Positions 27,352-38,318 of a stretch of DNA of 64,000 nt are shown here, one piece after another. The stretch spans positions 609,545 to 673,544 of the forward strand of contig NZ_PZJQ01000002.1 of NCBI RefSeq assembly GCF_003206065.1, given 5' to 3'. Each line of letters opens with the position of its first letter. Positions within the stretch are counted from its first letter, which is position 1. This DNA is from Salinicola halimionae (GTDB taxonomy: Bacteria > Pseudomonadota > Gammaproteobacteria > Pseudomonadales > Halomonadaceae). Below the pieces are notes generated by a model. It was not told the DNA's origin. It worked only from the letters and a program-made list of their open reading frames with translations, and did no database searches. The translations under genes were made by a program, and so were the position numbers.

Positions 27352-27677
27352 GATCAGCCCTTCTCGATGAGTGATAGCGGAAAGTCGCGGTCGAATCGAG
27401 CGGATCAGGGCGCTGTCACACACCTTTCCGGCGGCCATGGGCATCTCGATTCGTGGCTACCAAGGTACGGAAGCGTGGCAGATGAAAATTGAACGAAACG
27501 GCGTCCTTTGGAACAAGACAATGGCGGTGAGCGGAGGTCACGATCATCTTAATGGCACCTTCCAGCCCAAGCTTCGCTTGGCCTCAGGCGTCGAATTGAT
27601 CATTTGCGCTAATCCATCTCCGACGCGCAAGCTGGGTCCTAGCTCGAACGACAACTTCAACGACGCAGGGAGGGAGC
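27352..27677. other. Divergent intergenic region between the YcaC-like hydrolase and betC
   Basis: 326 bp between diverging start codons that must carry both promoters. I see a small hairpin, CCAAGC-TTC-GCTTGG, near 27570, and a moderately AT-rich patch near 27480-27530. No convincing BetI-like operator or sigma-70 pair was found by eye. Confidence 0.5.
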
Positions 27678-29192
27678 ATGACGCGACCGAATATTCTGGT
27701 ACTGATGGCCGATCAGGTGAATGGCACCCTGTTTCAGGACGGGCCTGCGGACTTTCTGCATGCGCCTAATCTGAAGAAGCTGGCCAAACGATCGGTCAAT
27801 TTCAACAACGCCTATACACCGAGCTATCTGTGCGCGCCGGGTCGTGCGGCCTTCATGTCGGGTCAGCTGCCGTCGCGGACCGGCGTTTACGACAACGCTG
27901 CCGAGTTTCGTTCGGCCGTGCCGACCTGGGCGCATCATTTGCGCCGCGCTGGTTATTCGACCTGCCTTTCCGGCAAGATGCATTTCGTCGGTCCGGATCA
28001 ATTGCACGGTTTCGAGACGCGCCTGACGACCGATGTCTATCCTGCCGATTTCGGCTGGACGCCGGACTATCGCAAGCCGGGCGAGCGGATCGACTGGTGG
28101 TATCACAATCTGGGCTCGGTCACCGGCGCCGGCGTCGCCGAGATCTCCAATCAGATGGAGTACGACGACGAAGTCGCGTTCCATGCCGAGCAGAAACTGT
28201 TCGACCTCTCTCGCGGGCATGATTCGCGTCCCTGGGCAATGTGCGTGAGCTTTACTCACCCGCACGACCCTTATGTGACGCGGCGCAAATTCTGGGATCT
28301 GTACGAAGATTGCGAGCATCTCGATCCGGAGCAGGGCGTGGTGCCGTTCGATGAACTCGATCCGCACAGTCAGCGGGTTTTCGAGGCCAACGACTATACG
28401 AAATTCGATATCCAGCCCGAAGACGTGCGTCGGGCGCGCCGTGGTTACTTCGCCAATATCTCCTATATCGACGACAAGGTCGGCTCGATTCTGGATACGC
28501 TCGAACGGACGCGGATGCTTGACAACACCATCATCGTTGTCTGCTCCGACCACGGCGACATGATCGGCGAGAAGGGATTGTGGTTCAAAATGAGCCCGTT
28601 CGAGGGCTCCTCCAGGGTGCCGCTGATGATCGCCGCACCGGGGCTCGAGGCACGTTCGGTCGAGGCGCCGGTATCGACCATCGACATCAATGCCACGCTG
28701 GCCGATCTGGTGGGTATCGATCTGTCCGAGGTCGCGCCCTGGACCGACGGTCAATCACTGCTGCCACTGGCTCGAGGCGGTACCCGCGAGGCGCCGGTCT
28801 ATATGGAATACGCGGCCGAAGGCACGTACGCTCCGCTGGTCACGATTCGCGAGGGCAAATGGAAGTTCAACCATTGCGAGCTCGATCCGCCGCAGCTGTT
28901 CGATCTCGAGGCCGACCCGCACGAGACCCGCAATCTGGCCGAGGATCCGGCGTACGCGGAGGAGCTGGCCGCATTTCAGGCCAAGGTACGTGACCGTTGG
29001 GACATGCAACGCTTCGATGCCGACGTCCGCGAAAGTCAGGCGCAGCGGCTGATCGTCTACGAAGCGCTGCGCAATGGGCACTACTACCCGTGGGATCACC
29101 AGCCATTGCAGGATGCCTCCCAGCGCTACATGCGCAATCACATGGACCTCAACATCGTCGAGGAGTCCCAACGCTTTCCTCGCGGTGAGTGA
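27678..29192 (+). CDS. betC: Choline-sulfatase
   Basis: A 504-residue sulfatase that releases choline and sulfate from choline-O-sulfate, feeding glycine betaine synthesis or providing sulfate. The formylglycine precursor is Cys52 in LCAPGRAAFMSG (C-x-P-x-R). Metal-site residues are visible at NILVLMADQ and VCSDHGDMIGEKGLWFKMS, and the choline-sulfatase-specific C-terminus (YEALRNGHYYPWDHQPLQDA) is present. GGGAGG lies before the ATG. The genes betA, betB, betI and a choline sulfate transporter are not in this window, so betC stands alone here. Confidence 0.94.
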   Translation: MTRPNILVLMADQVNGTLFQDGPADFLHAPNLKKLAKRSVNFNNAYTPSYLCAPGRAAFMSGQLPSRTGVYDNAAEFRSAVPTWAHHLRRAGYSTCLSGKMHFVGPDQLHGFETRLTTDVYPADFGWTPDYRKPGERIDWWYHNLGSVTGAGVAEISNQMEYDDEVAFHAEQKLFDLSRGHDSRPWAMCVSFTHPHDPYVTRRKFWDLYEDCEHLDPEQGVVPFDELDPHSQRVFEANDYTKFDIQPEDVRRARRGYFANISYIDDKVGSILDTLERTRMLDNTIIVVCSDHGDMIGEKGLWFKMSPFEGSSRVPLMIAAPGLEARSVEAPVSTIDINATLADLVGIDLSEVAPWTDGQSLLPLARGGTREAPVYMEYAAEGTYAPLVTIREGKWKFNHCELDPPQLFDLEADPHETRNLAEDPAYAEELAAFQAKVRDRWDMQRFDADVRESQAQRLIVYEALRNGHYYPWDHQPLQDASQRYMRNHMDLNIVEESQRFPRGE

Positions 29193-29376
29193 AATGACGG
29201 TCGTTGGAGGGCGAGGTGGCAATCATTTCGCCTGCGGCGTATGAGTAGGCGTCGCATCCGCGTATAATCTGCGTCATACGAACGTCCAAGATGAAAGTCG
29301 AGTTCACCTCGGCTTTCGTCGTTCTATCGATACTGTCGTCGCTCCATTCACGTCGTTTCCCGCGAGATTCCCCGCT

Positions 29377-30966
<1,590 letters not shown>

Positions 30967-31050
30967 CGCTCGTTTTCGATATCCCTCCTGGGCCGTGCAT
31001 GGGCTACGCTGAACGATAGCGAGTTCATGCCCGTTCAGGAGAGCCCCGTC

Positions 31051-31683
31051 ATGTCAGACGCCCCCACCAAGAGAGTCGACCCCGCCAAGACCGCCCTGGT
31101 GCTGATCGAATTCCAGAATGATTTCACCACGCCCGGTGGTGCCCTTCACGATGCCGTGAAAGGCGTCATGGGGCGTGATGACATGCTGTCCAAGACCCAG
31201 ACCCTCGTTGCCAGGGCGCGAGCTGCCGGTGTCAGTATTCTTCATGCGCCCATCCACTTCGCCCCGGGCTATTACGAAATTGCCGCCCAACCCTACGGCA
31301 TTCTGGCCGGTGTGGTGGCCGGTAACGCCTTCGTGCAAGGGCAATGGGGCGCCGAGATCTGCGAGGTATTGACACCGCAACCCGGCGACATCGTCATCGA
31401 GGGTAAACGAGGTCTGGATACGTTTGCCTCGACCAATCTCGATTTCATTCTGCGCAGCAAGGGAATCGAAACCATCGCGCTGGCGGGTTTTCTGACCAAC
31501 TGCTGCGTGGAATCGACCATGCGCTCGGGCTACGAGAAAGGCTTCGAGGTGCTGACGCTGACCGACGCCGTCGCCGCTACCAGCGAGGCCGAGCACGATG
31601 CCGCCATCGCCTACGACTACCCGATGTTCTCCAAACCGATGACCAGCGCCGAGTTCGCCGGGTTACTCCCGAGCGCCACATAA
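31051..31683 (+). CDS. Isochorismatase-family cysteine hydrolase
   Basis: A 210-residue cysteine hydrolase. The nucleophile Cys is in AGFLTNCCVESTMRSG and the basic residue probably in VIEGKRGLDTF. At the position where most members have the catalytic Asp (IDxQNDF), this protein has Glu in LVLIEFQNDFTTPGG. That substitution occurs in a recognisable subfamily, so activity is plausible. ATG 31051 is chosen because CAGGAG lies ten bases upstream. The substrate is unknown. It follows ybiT by 84 bp on the same strand. Confidence 0.88.
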   Translation: MSDAPTKRVDPAKTALVLIEFQNDFTTPGGALHDAVKGVMGRDDMLSKTQTLVARARAAGVSILHAPIHFAPGYYEIAAQPYGILAGVVAGNAFVQGQWGAEICEVLTPQPGDIVIEGKRGLDTFASTNLDFILRSKGIETIALAGFLTNCCVESTMRSGYEKGFEVLTLTDAVAATSEAEHDAAIAYDYPMFSKPMTSAEFAGLLPSAT

Positions 31684-31858
31684 ACGCGAAACGTTCCCGG
31701 TCTGGGAGAGAAATGCCATCGCCAGGGTCTAAGGCCAAGGTCTATCGAGAGAGCCGATGGCAATGCGTCGTGGTCATCATCGGCCAGCGAGACCGCCGGT
31801 GCGCTGGAGTGCCGGCCAAAACCGCATGCCGCGGGACTCGACGAAGGAGCGACGAGCG

Positions 31859-33229
31859 ATGATGTCACGAGCAAGATCCGTTTCGGTGTTATTGGGTGCC
31901 CTGATGACGACAGTGGCAACGGCAGCGATTGCCTTGCCCAGCAGTTTTCCCACCGGCACGACCGTCTACGATCCCGAGCGGGCCTATAATGGTCTCGTGC
32001 TGTTTCCTGGCGGCGATCTCAAGACCCACCTGATCGACATGAATGGCAACGAGGTCCACCGCTGGGACTTCGAGGGCTTCCCTCCGATTCCGCTCTCGGC
32101 CGATCAGGCCAACGGCGAAAAAGGGCATCTGCTGGTACAGTTGGCGCGCGCCGAAAAGCTCCCTGAACATGCCAGCCCCGGCAATGGCTTGACCAATGCC
32201 TCGGTCGCGGAAGTGGATTGGGACGGTGAGGTGAAATGGCAGTGGGGCGGTCAGCAGAATCCGGTCTATCAGCATCACGATATGCGCCGCCTGCCCAACG
32301 GCAATAATCTGGTAATGACCGCCGATATGCGGGAGCTCAACGGTTTCGACTACGAGATCATCGACAACGCGGTGGAAGAGGTCGATGCCGATGGCAAGGT
32401 CGTCTGGTCCTGGACGGCTGGTGATCATCTCGACGAGATGGGATTCTCCGACGAACGGCTGCGTTCGCTCAAGGATTCCGAGGATCCGGATTTCCTGCAT
32501 TTGAATACCGCGCTGCCCGTGGGTCCCAATCACTGGTATGACGGCGGCGACGAGCGCTTCGCGCCGGACAACATCCTGATCAACTCGCGCAATGCCAACG
32601 TCACTTTCATCGTCGATCGACAGAGCGGCGAGATCGTCTGGCGCATGGGTCCGGATTTCCCCGCGCTGCAACTGACCGGCAAGCTCGGACGCCCGGTCGA
32701 CCAGACCGTGGGCTCGCACGATGCGCACATCATTCCGGAAGGGCTGCCGGGTGCCGGTAATCTGCTGATCTTCGACAACCAGGGTAACGCCGGCTTTCCG
32801 CCCTCCCGGCAGGGCTTCTTCTCGTCCTCGCGCGTGATCGAGGTCGACCCGACCAGCGACGAGATCGTGTGGCAGTACTCCGGCGACATGTCCGGGCGCT
32901 CGCCTTACACGTTCTACAGTTCGTTCATCTCGAGCGCGCGTCGGCTACCCAACGGCAATACGCTGATCGACGAAGGTCAGAACGGGCGACTGTTTCAGAT
33001 CACCCAAAAGGGCGAGATCGTGTGGGAGTACGTCAGCCCGTTCTTCGGCAAATCGATGCCTGAGGACGACTACGTCACCAATCAGGTCTATCGCGCGCAG
33101 TTGGTGGATTACGACTGGGCACCGGACGGCACGTCCCACGAGGAAACCGCGGTGAAGCCGGACTGCGGTCTCTATCCGGCGGCGCCCGGCTGCCATCCGG
33201 GCCAGCCCGACGCGCCTTCCGGCACCTGA
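31859..33229 (+). CDS. Periplasmic arylsulfotransferase family protein
   Basis: A 456-residue exported protein of the arylsulfate sulfotransferase (ASST) family, which moves sulfate between phenolic compounds through a sulfohistidine intermediate. A signal peptide is evident (SVSVLLGALMTTVATAAIA, cleavage near ALPSS). Beta-propeller features repeat through the body (WDGEVKWQWGG, HHDMRRLPNGNNLVM, SSARRLPNGNTLIDEGQNG, KGEIVWEYVSPF), and candidate catalytic histidines lie in YQHHDM and VGSHDAHIIPEG. Two cysteines near the C-terminus could form a disulfide. The ATG has GAAGGAG nine bases upstream. No dsbL/dsbI partner is adjacent. Confidence 0.85.
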   Translation: MMSRARSVSVLLGALMTTVATAAIALPSSFPTGTTVYDPERAYNGLVLFPGGDLKTHLIDMNGNEVHRWDFEGFPPIPLSADQANGEKGHLLVQLARAEKLPEHASPGNGLTNASVAEVDWDGEVKWQWGGQQNPVYQHHDMRRLPNGNNLVMTADMRELNGFDYEIIDNAVEEVDADGKVVWSWTAGDHLDEMGFSDERLRSLKDSEDPDFLHLNTALPVGPNHWYDGGDERFAPDNILINSRNANVTFIVDRQSGEIVWRMGPDFPALQLTGKLGRPVDQTVGSHDAHIIPEGLPGAGNLLIFDNQGNAGFPPSRQGFFSSSRVIEVDPTSDEIVWQYSGDMSGRSPYTFYSSFISSARRLPNGNTLIDEGQNGRLFQITQKGEIVWEYVSPFFGKSMPEDDYVTNQVYRAQLVDYDWAPDGTSHEETAVKPDCGLYPAAPGCHPGQPDAPSGT

Positions 33230-33330
33230 GCTTCTCGGTCGGCGTGACGGCAACGTGCCGCACGCTGGCCGGGTGCAGATGACGTAAGGTCTGCGTAGAC
33301 TCCAGAACACACTTCCCCGTACGAGTGACC

Positions 33331-34764
33331 ATGTCCAGCCACCTCGCAGATTCCTCGCGCGCCGCGAATTCCCTTCCGGGTGACGCATCGCTCGATACCC
33401 TGATCGTCGGCGCCGGCGCGACCGGGCTGGCGGCGACCTGGACGCTGGCCAAGCGCGGCCAGAGCGTCACCCTGCTCGAGAGCAACGACCAGGTCGGTGG
33501 CAATCTGCATACCGAGCGGGACGGCGAGTGGCAGATCGAGCACGGCCCCAACACCGTGATCATGAAGCCGCCGCTCTATGCGTTGCTCGAGGAGCTCGAC
33601 CTGCTTGGCGAAGCGCAGCCCGCCAATGCGGAAAGCACCAAGCGTTTCGTGGTGCTGAACGGCCAGCCCGTGGCGCTGCCGATGAAGCCGCTGGACGCGC
33701 TGACCAGCCCGATCATCGGTTGGCGCGGTTGGACACGGCTCGCTCGCGAGCCGTTCATTGCCCGCTCGACGGCATCGGAAGAGACACTGGCGGCGTTCGT
33801 CGAGCGCCGCCTGGGGCCAAAGATTCTCGGACGCATGGTCGATCCGTTCGTCTCCGGCGTCTATGCCGGAGACCCCGCGCGGCTCTCGGTTCAGGCCGCG
33901 ATGCCACGGCTGGCTGCGATGGAACAGCAGCACCGCTCGCTGATCATTGGCGGTCTCAAACGGCTTCGTCAGGCGCGCCGCGATCCTTCCCCGATACCTG
34001 TCGAATGGCGGGGAAAACTGGTCAGCTTTCCGCAGGGGCTGCAGCGTCTGGCGGACCGGCTGGCAGAATGTATTGCTGCCCAGCCGACCGCGGCGCTCCA
34101 GACTGGCTGTGAAATCAGTGGCATTCGTCGCGAAGGCGAACAGTGGGTCGTCGAGGATCGCCAAGGCCAGCAATGGCGGGCCCGATCGCTGGTGTTGGCG
34201 GTGCCGGCACCGGTGGCGGCGATACTGCTGCGCCCGCTGGACGAGCGGCTGGCGAAACCGCTGTCGGCGATCGCCTATCCGCCGGTCAATGCCATCGCGC
34301 TTGGCTTCCGCGAGCAGGACATTGCGCATCCGCTGGATGGTTTCGGCGTGCTGATTCCGCGCGCCGAGAAACGCCGTACGCTGGGCGCGCTGTTCTCTTC
34401 GACGTTATTCGAAGGCCGGGCGCCGGCCGGGCACAAGCTGCTCAACGTGTTCATCGGCGGTCGTCAGAGCCCGGAAGCGGCAGCCGGAGACGACGCGACG
34501 CAAGTATCGCGAGTCCTTGGCGATCTGCGCGATCTGCTGGGCATCCGAGGAGAGCCGGTGTGGCAAAAAGTGACGCGCTGGCCGCAGGCCATACCTCAGT
34601 ACGAACTCGGCCATCTGGCGCGAATGGAGATGCTGGATGACGCGCTTCGGGATTATCCCGGGCTGCACCTCGCCGGTAACTGGCGTGGCGGTATCGCGGT
34701 GGGCGACTGCCTCGAGAACGGCCGCTTGCTGGCGGAAAAACTGCTGGCCGCGGAGCCGACCTGA
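33331..34764 (+). CDS. hemY: Protoporphyrinogen oxidase, HemY type
   Basis: A 477-residue FAD-dependent oxidase of the HemY/PPOX family, oxidising protoporphyrinogen IX (or coproporphyrinogen III in some lineages) in heme synthesis. The Rossmann FAD motif is LIVGAGATGLAA, followed by LLESNDQVGGNLHTE and EHGPNTVIMKPPLY; the central substrate-domain sequence FVSGVYAGDPARLS and the C-terminal FAD motif LAGNWRGGIAVGDCLENG are typical. The ATG at 33331 was preferred over a GTG two codons upstream. Many gammaproteobacteria use HemG or HemJ instead, so this oxygen-dependent type is notable. Confidence 0.9.
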   Translation: MSSHLADSSRAANSLPGDASLDTLIVGAGATGLAATWTLAKRGQSVTLLESNDQVGGNLHTERDGEWQIEHGPNTVIMKPPLYALLEELDLLGEAQPANAESTKRFVVLNGQPVALPMKPLDALTSPIIGWRGWTRLAREPFIARSTASEETLAAFVERRLGPKILGRMVDPFVSGVYAGDPARLSVQAAMPRLAAMEQQHRSLIIGGLKRLRQARRDPSPIPVEWRGKLVSFPQGLQRLADRLAECIAAQPTAALQTGCEISGIRREGEQWVVEDRQGQQWRARSLVLAVPAPVAAILLRPLDERLAKPLSAIAYPPVNAIALGFREQDIAHPLDGFGVLIPRAEKRRTLGALFSSTLFEGRAPAGHKLLNVFIGGRQSPEAAAGDDATQVSRVLGDLRDLLGIRGEPVWQKVTRWPQAIPQYELGHLARMEMLDDALRDYPGLHLAGNWRGGIAVGDCLENGRLLAEKLLAAEPT

Positions 34765-34786
34765 CGACAGGAGGGCGTCGTCAGGT
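34759..34786. terminator. Hairpin between convergent hemY and the HAD phosphatase
   Basis: A perfect 10-bp inverted repeat ACCTGACGAC/GTCGTCAGGT with an 8-nt loop, spanning the hemY stop codon. There is no T run on either side, so it may stop transcription poorly or serve to stabilise the mRNA 3' end. Its place between convergent genes suggests a bidirectional role. Confidence 0.45.
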
Positions 34787-34823
34787 CAGTATCTACTGAT
34801 TCAATGATTTTCAGTCCACCCAC

Positions 34824-35633
34824 TCACTTGTCCACCAGTTCTGCCACCGACGACAGGATTTCCCGGGGACGGAACGGATAGCGTTCGATCTCGGCATTGT
34901 CGGCGATGCCGCTCAGTACGAGCACCGTGTGCATGCCGGCTTCGATACCGGCGACGATATCGGTATCCATGCGATCGCCGATCATTCCCGCGCCGTCCGA
35001 GTGGACACCGAGCTTGTTCAGCGCCGAACGGAACATCATCGGGTTGGGCTTGCCGACGATATACGGCTTGCGGCCGGTGGCCTCGGTGATAAGAGCCGCG
35101 ATGGCGCCGGTGGCCGGCAGCACGCCTTCCTGGCTGGGCCCGGTGGCATCCGGGTTGGTGCAGATGAAGCGCGCGCCCTGAAGAATCAGGCGAATCGCCT
35201 TGGTGATCGCCTCGAACGAGTAGGAGCGGGTTTCACCGAGCACGACATAGTCCGGCTTGGTATCGGTCATGATGAAGCCGGCTTCATGAATCGCCGTGGT
35301 CAATCCCGCCTCGCCGACCACGAATGCCGACCCACCCGGCGCCTGGTCGCGCAAGAACGCCGCCGTGGCCAGCGCCGAGGTCCAGATCTTGTCTTCAGGG
35401 ACTTCCAGGCCACTTTGTCTCAAGCGTGCACTCAGATCCCGCGGGGTGTAGATCGAGTTGTTGGTCAGCACCAGAAACGGGATCTCGCGTTCCCGCCACT
35501 GGTTGATCAACTCCGATGCGCCCGGGATGGCCTTGTTTTCATGGACCAGGACGCCATCCATATCGGTCAACCAGGATTTGATGTTCCGTCGACTCGCGGT
35601 GTTATCTTTTTTGCTGGTCTCTTTATTAGACAT
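34824..35633 (-). CDS. HAD-IIA family phosphatase (NagD-like)
   Basis: A 269-residue hydrolase of the HAD superfamily, subfamily IIA. HAD motif I is DMDGVLVHENKAIPG, motif II FLVLTNNS, motif III includes YIVGKPNPMMF and motif IV is MIGDRMDTDIVAG. NagD of E. coli is a nucleotide monophosphatase; the substrate here is uncertain. It is 99 bp downstream of the reductase gene on the same strand and may be the last gene of that transcription unit. Confidence 0.9.
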   Translation of the reverse strand: MSNKETSKKDNTASRRNIKSWLTDMDGVLVHENKAIPGASELINQWREREIPFLVLTNNSIYTPRDLSARLRQSGLEVPEDKIWTSALATAAFLRDQAPGGSAFVVGEAGLTTAIHEAGFIMTDTKPDYVVLGETRSYSFEAITKAIRLILQGARFICTNPDATGPSQEGVLPATGAIAALITEATGRKPYIVGKPNPMMFRSALNKLGVHSDGAGMIGDRMDTDIVAGIEAGMHTVLVLSGIADNAEIERYPFRPREILSSVAELVDK

Positions 35634-35732
35634 GAGGCCCCTTGGCGCGCGTGGAGAGAGGATCGATACCGGATCACTTGTTCTGCCAGTTTAGCAACTT
35701 GTCGGCAACAAGTGATGTCTGCGTCTGTTCGG

Positions 35733-36665
35733 TCAATACCCGCGCTCGGCATCGGCCAGATCCGGTACGCTACCTTCGCGCTCGAAACGTTCCAGGTTGG
35801 CGGCCACGATCCGGCTACCGGTGGGGGCGTCGATCAACGAGGCGATGTGCGGCGTCACCGTGATGTGGGGATGCGTCCAGAACGGATGCTCGCTCGGCAG
35901 CGGTTCGACATGGAACACGTCCAGCGTGGCGTGGCTCAACTGGCCGCTATCCAGTGCGGCGAGCAAGTCGTCCTCGACCAGGTGTTGGCCGCGACCGGCA
36001 TTGATCACGCTTGCACCGCGAGGCAGTCTGGTGAAGAGCCTGCCATCGAGAATCCCCGTCGTCGCGTCGGTCAATGGCAGCAGGCAGACCAGAATCTCGC
36101 AGCGACCGACGAACGCCGAGAATCCGGCTTCGCCCGTGAAGGTCGTTATCCCCTCGATATCGCGTTTGGTGCGTGACCAGCCCAGCGTCTCGAAACCCAG
36201 CGCGGAAAGCGTGGAAGCCGCCGCGCTTCCCAGATTGCCGAGTCCCATGACACCCACGGTGCGATTCGTCGCTGGCGGCACTACCAGCTGTTTCCAGCGC
36301 CGCTCGCGCTGATTGGCACTGATCGTCGGCATGTCGCGGTGGTGACGCAGCACGTGTAGCGCCACGTACTCGCGCATGCGCTGGGTCAGATCCGTACCCA
36401 CGGTACGAATGATGGGAATCTGGCGGGGCAGCTTCGTATCGGCCAGCACATGATCGATGCCCGCGCCCAGCGAGACGATCGCCTTGAGATTGGGAAAGGG
36501 TAGAAACGCGCCGGTCTTCGGCTTCCACACGACGGCATAGGTGACCGCCTCGACATCGCCCGGATCGTGGAACGAGCGGATCGTCCACGCCGGCAGCAGG
36601 CCCTGAAGCTGTTCGATCCACCAGTTTGTTTTATCCACACCCGGTATTGATACAACGATAGACAT
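35733..36665 (-). CDS. ghrA: Glyoxylate/hydroxypyruvate reductase A
   Basis: A 310-residue D-2-hydroxyacid dehydrogenase. The NAD(P)-binding motif is VGVMGLGNLGSAAASTL followed by WSRTKRD, where the Arg suggests NADPH preference. Catalytic Arg, Glu and His lie in INAGRGQHLVEDDLL, DVFHVEPLPSEHPFW and VTPHIAS. Length and sequence agree with GhrA. Only 21 bp separate it from the gamma-glutamyltransferase gene upstream, so they are probably co-transcribed. Confidence 0.9.
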   Translation of the reverse strand: MSIVVSIPGVDKTNWWIEQLQGLLPAWTIRSFHDPGDVEAVTYAVVWKPKTGAFLPFPNLKAIVSLGAGIDHVLADTKLPRQIPIIRTVGTDLTQRMREYVALHVLRHHRDMPTISANQRERRWKQLVVPPATNRTVGVMGLGNLGSAAASTLSALGFETLGWSRTKRDIEGITTFTGEAGFSAFVGRCEILVCLLPLTDATTGILDGRLFTRLPRGASVINAGRGQHLVEDDLLAALDSGQLSHATLDVFHVEPLPSEHPFWTHPHITVTPHIASLIDAPTGSRIVAANLERFEREGSVPDLADAERGY

Positions 36666-36686
36666 CTTCGGAATCCTGGTAGTGAA

Positions 36687-38318
36687 TCAGGGTCGTACGA
36701 CCGACTCGTCATCGCCGAGCGGTTCAATATGAAATGGCGCCGGCGTAGCACCGCCGCCGATCGGCTGAGTCGGATCATTGATGCCGACGCATTCGCCCGT
36801 TGCCGGATTCCGCGATACCGCCGACACGCAGGCGTAGAGCTTGGGGAACACCAGCGGCTGGGCGATCTCCAGCTTGAAGCGTTCGCCCAGTTTCGCCAGT
36901 GTCGCGTGATCGAAGCGTGGATCGACACGCACCGAGCCGCGGTAGCTGGCATCCAGGCGAGGGCGATGCACGGCTTCTTCCACGTTCATGTTGAAGTCCA
37001 TCATCAATGCCGCGACCTGGGTCACTGCCGGCATGATCAGGTTGCCGCCGGAGGCGCCCACCGAGAAGCGAGCCTCGCCATCCCTCACCGCCACCGTCGG
37101 ACACATGTTCGAGGAATTGATGCGCTTGCCGCCCGCCATGGTGGTGGGATAGCCAGGGCGCGGATCGAAGTAGCTGACGCTGTCGTTCATCAGCATGCCG
37201 GTCGAAGGCAGCGTGACGCCCGAGCCGAAGCGATTGAGCAGGGTGTGGGTGAGCGCGACCATGTTGCCCTCGGCGTCCACCGACGACATCGACGAGGTGC
37301 AGGCGCCATTCTCGATATCGATGACGCCATCCATAGCGGACAGCACGCCGTTACGAATCTTGTGCTGCTTCCAGCAGTACTCCAGCGCCTCGGTGTAGGC
37401 GAGCCAGGTCTCCGGCGTCGGTTTCTCCGAGGTTGTCGGCATGGCCGCGAGCGCGTACGCCAGCATCTCGCGCTGGCGCAGGCCACCTGAGACTTCACCC
37501 GGCGTGTAAAGCGTGTAGCCGCGGTGCTCGGCGGCCATGGGCTCATACTCGAGCACTTCGTAGTTGGCGAGATCAGCGTGGCAGATTCGTGAACCGCCCG
37601 CTTGCAGGTCGGTGACGATCTTCTCCGCCAGCGCACCGCGATAGAAAGTCTCGCTGCCACCCTCGGCGATCTCGCGCAGGGTCTCGGCCAGATGGGGGAT
37701 TTTCAGGCGGCTTTCCGGCGTCGCCGGGTGGCCGCCGGGGAGATAGATATCGCGTGAGGTTGGGTCGCGGGCTAGCGTCCGCGCACAGACACCGATCTGC
37801 AGGCTGGTGAACCAGTCGACGTTCAGCCCGCGCTCGGCCAAACGAATGGCCGGTGCCATCACCTCGCTGCGGGGCCGGGAGCCCAATCGGCTCAGGGCGT
37901 GTTCGAGCCCGGCCACGGTACCGGGCACGGTGATCGAGCGATAGCCTTCGATGTTGGCGTTGTCGACCACGCCGGGAAAACCCATCGGCGTTGCCGGCAG
38001 GTTCGGGTCGACGGGATAGTCGTCGAGTCGGGTGTCGCCGGCCAGGGTTCCCTGGAAATCGAGCGCCACCGCGCGCTGCTCCTTCGCCAGCCAGATCACC
38101 ATGAAGCCGGCACCGCCAAGGCCGCTCATCCACGGCTCGACCGCATTGAGCGCGTAGGCCGTGGCGACGATGGCATCGATGGCATTACCACCGGCGTTGA
38201 GCTGCGCGGCGCCGGCCTGCGCCGCCACGCGATGCTGGGACGTCACCGCGCCATGCCGGGAGCGCGCGGCCGGTGTGGTCAGCGTCCAGTTGTCGATATC
38301 GCGATGGAATCGTGTCAT
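36687..38318 (-). CDS. ggt: Gamma-glutamyltransferase family protein
   Basis: A 543-residue N-terminal-nucleophile hydrolase of the gamma-glutamyltransferase family, normally self-cleaved into two subunits. By alignment the nucleophile that begins the small subunit is Thr341 in GACTSSMSSVDAEGN. Other family regions include NAGGNAIDAIVATAYALN, VPGTVAGLEHAL and FSVGASGGNLIMPAVTQVA. There is no signal peptide, unlike secreted E. coli Ggt, so it is probably cytosolic; related members act as amidases or acylases, so glutathione may not be the substrate. The start overlaps the serine hydrolase stop by four bases. Confidence 0.87.
   Translation of the reverse strand: MTRFHRDIDNWTLTTPAARSRHGAVTSQHRVAAQAGAAQLNAGGNAIDAIVATAYALNAVEPWMSGLGGAGFMVIWLAKEQRAVALDFQGTLAGDTRLDDYPVDPNLPATPMGFPGVVDNANIEGYRSITVPGTVAGLEHALSRLGSRPRSEVMAPAIRLAERGLNVDWFTSLQIGVCARTLARDPTSRDIYLPGGHPATPESRLKIPHLAETLREIAEGGSETFYRGALAEKIVTDLQAGGSRICHADLANYEVLEYEPMAAEHRGYTLYTPGEVSGGLRQREMLAYALAAMPTTSEKPTPETWLAYTEALEYCWKQHKIRNGVLSAMDGVIDIENGACTSSMSSVDAEGNMVALTHTLLNRFGSGVTLPSTGMLMNDSVSYFDPRPGYPTTMAGGKRINSSNMCPTVAVRDGEARFSVGASGGNLIMPAVTQVAALMMDFNMNVEEAVHRPRLDASYRGSVRVDPRFDHATLAKLGERFKLEIAQPLVFPKLYACVSAVSRNPATGECVGINDPTQPIGGGATPAPFHIEPLGDDESVVRP

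Noticed and set aside
27352-27677. A BetI-like operator upstream of betC.
   Set aside because: No palindrome resembling the known BetI site was found; the only hairpin (near 27570) has a 6-bp stem and no resemblance.
34759-34786. Strong rho-independent terminator after hemY.
   Set aside because: The stem is perfect but no T run follows on either strand, so it is listed only as a low-confidence hairpin.
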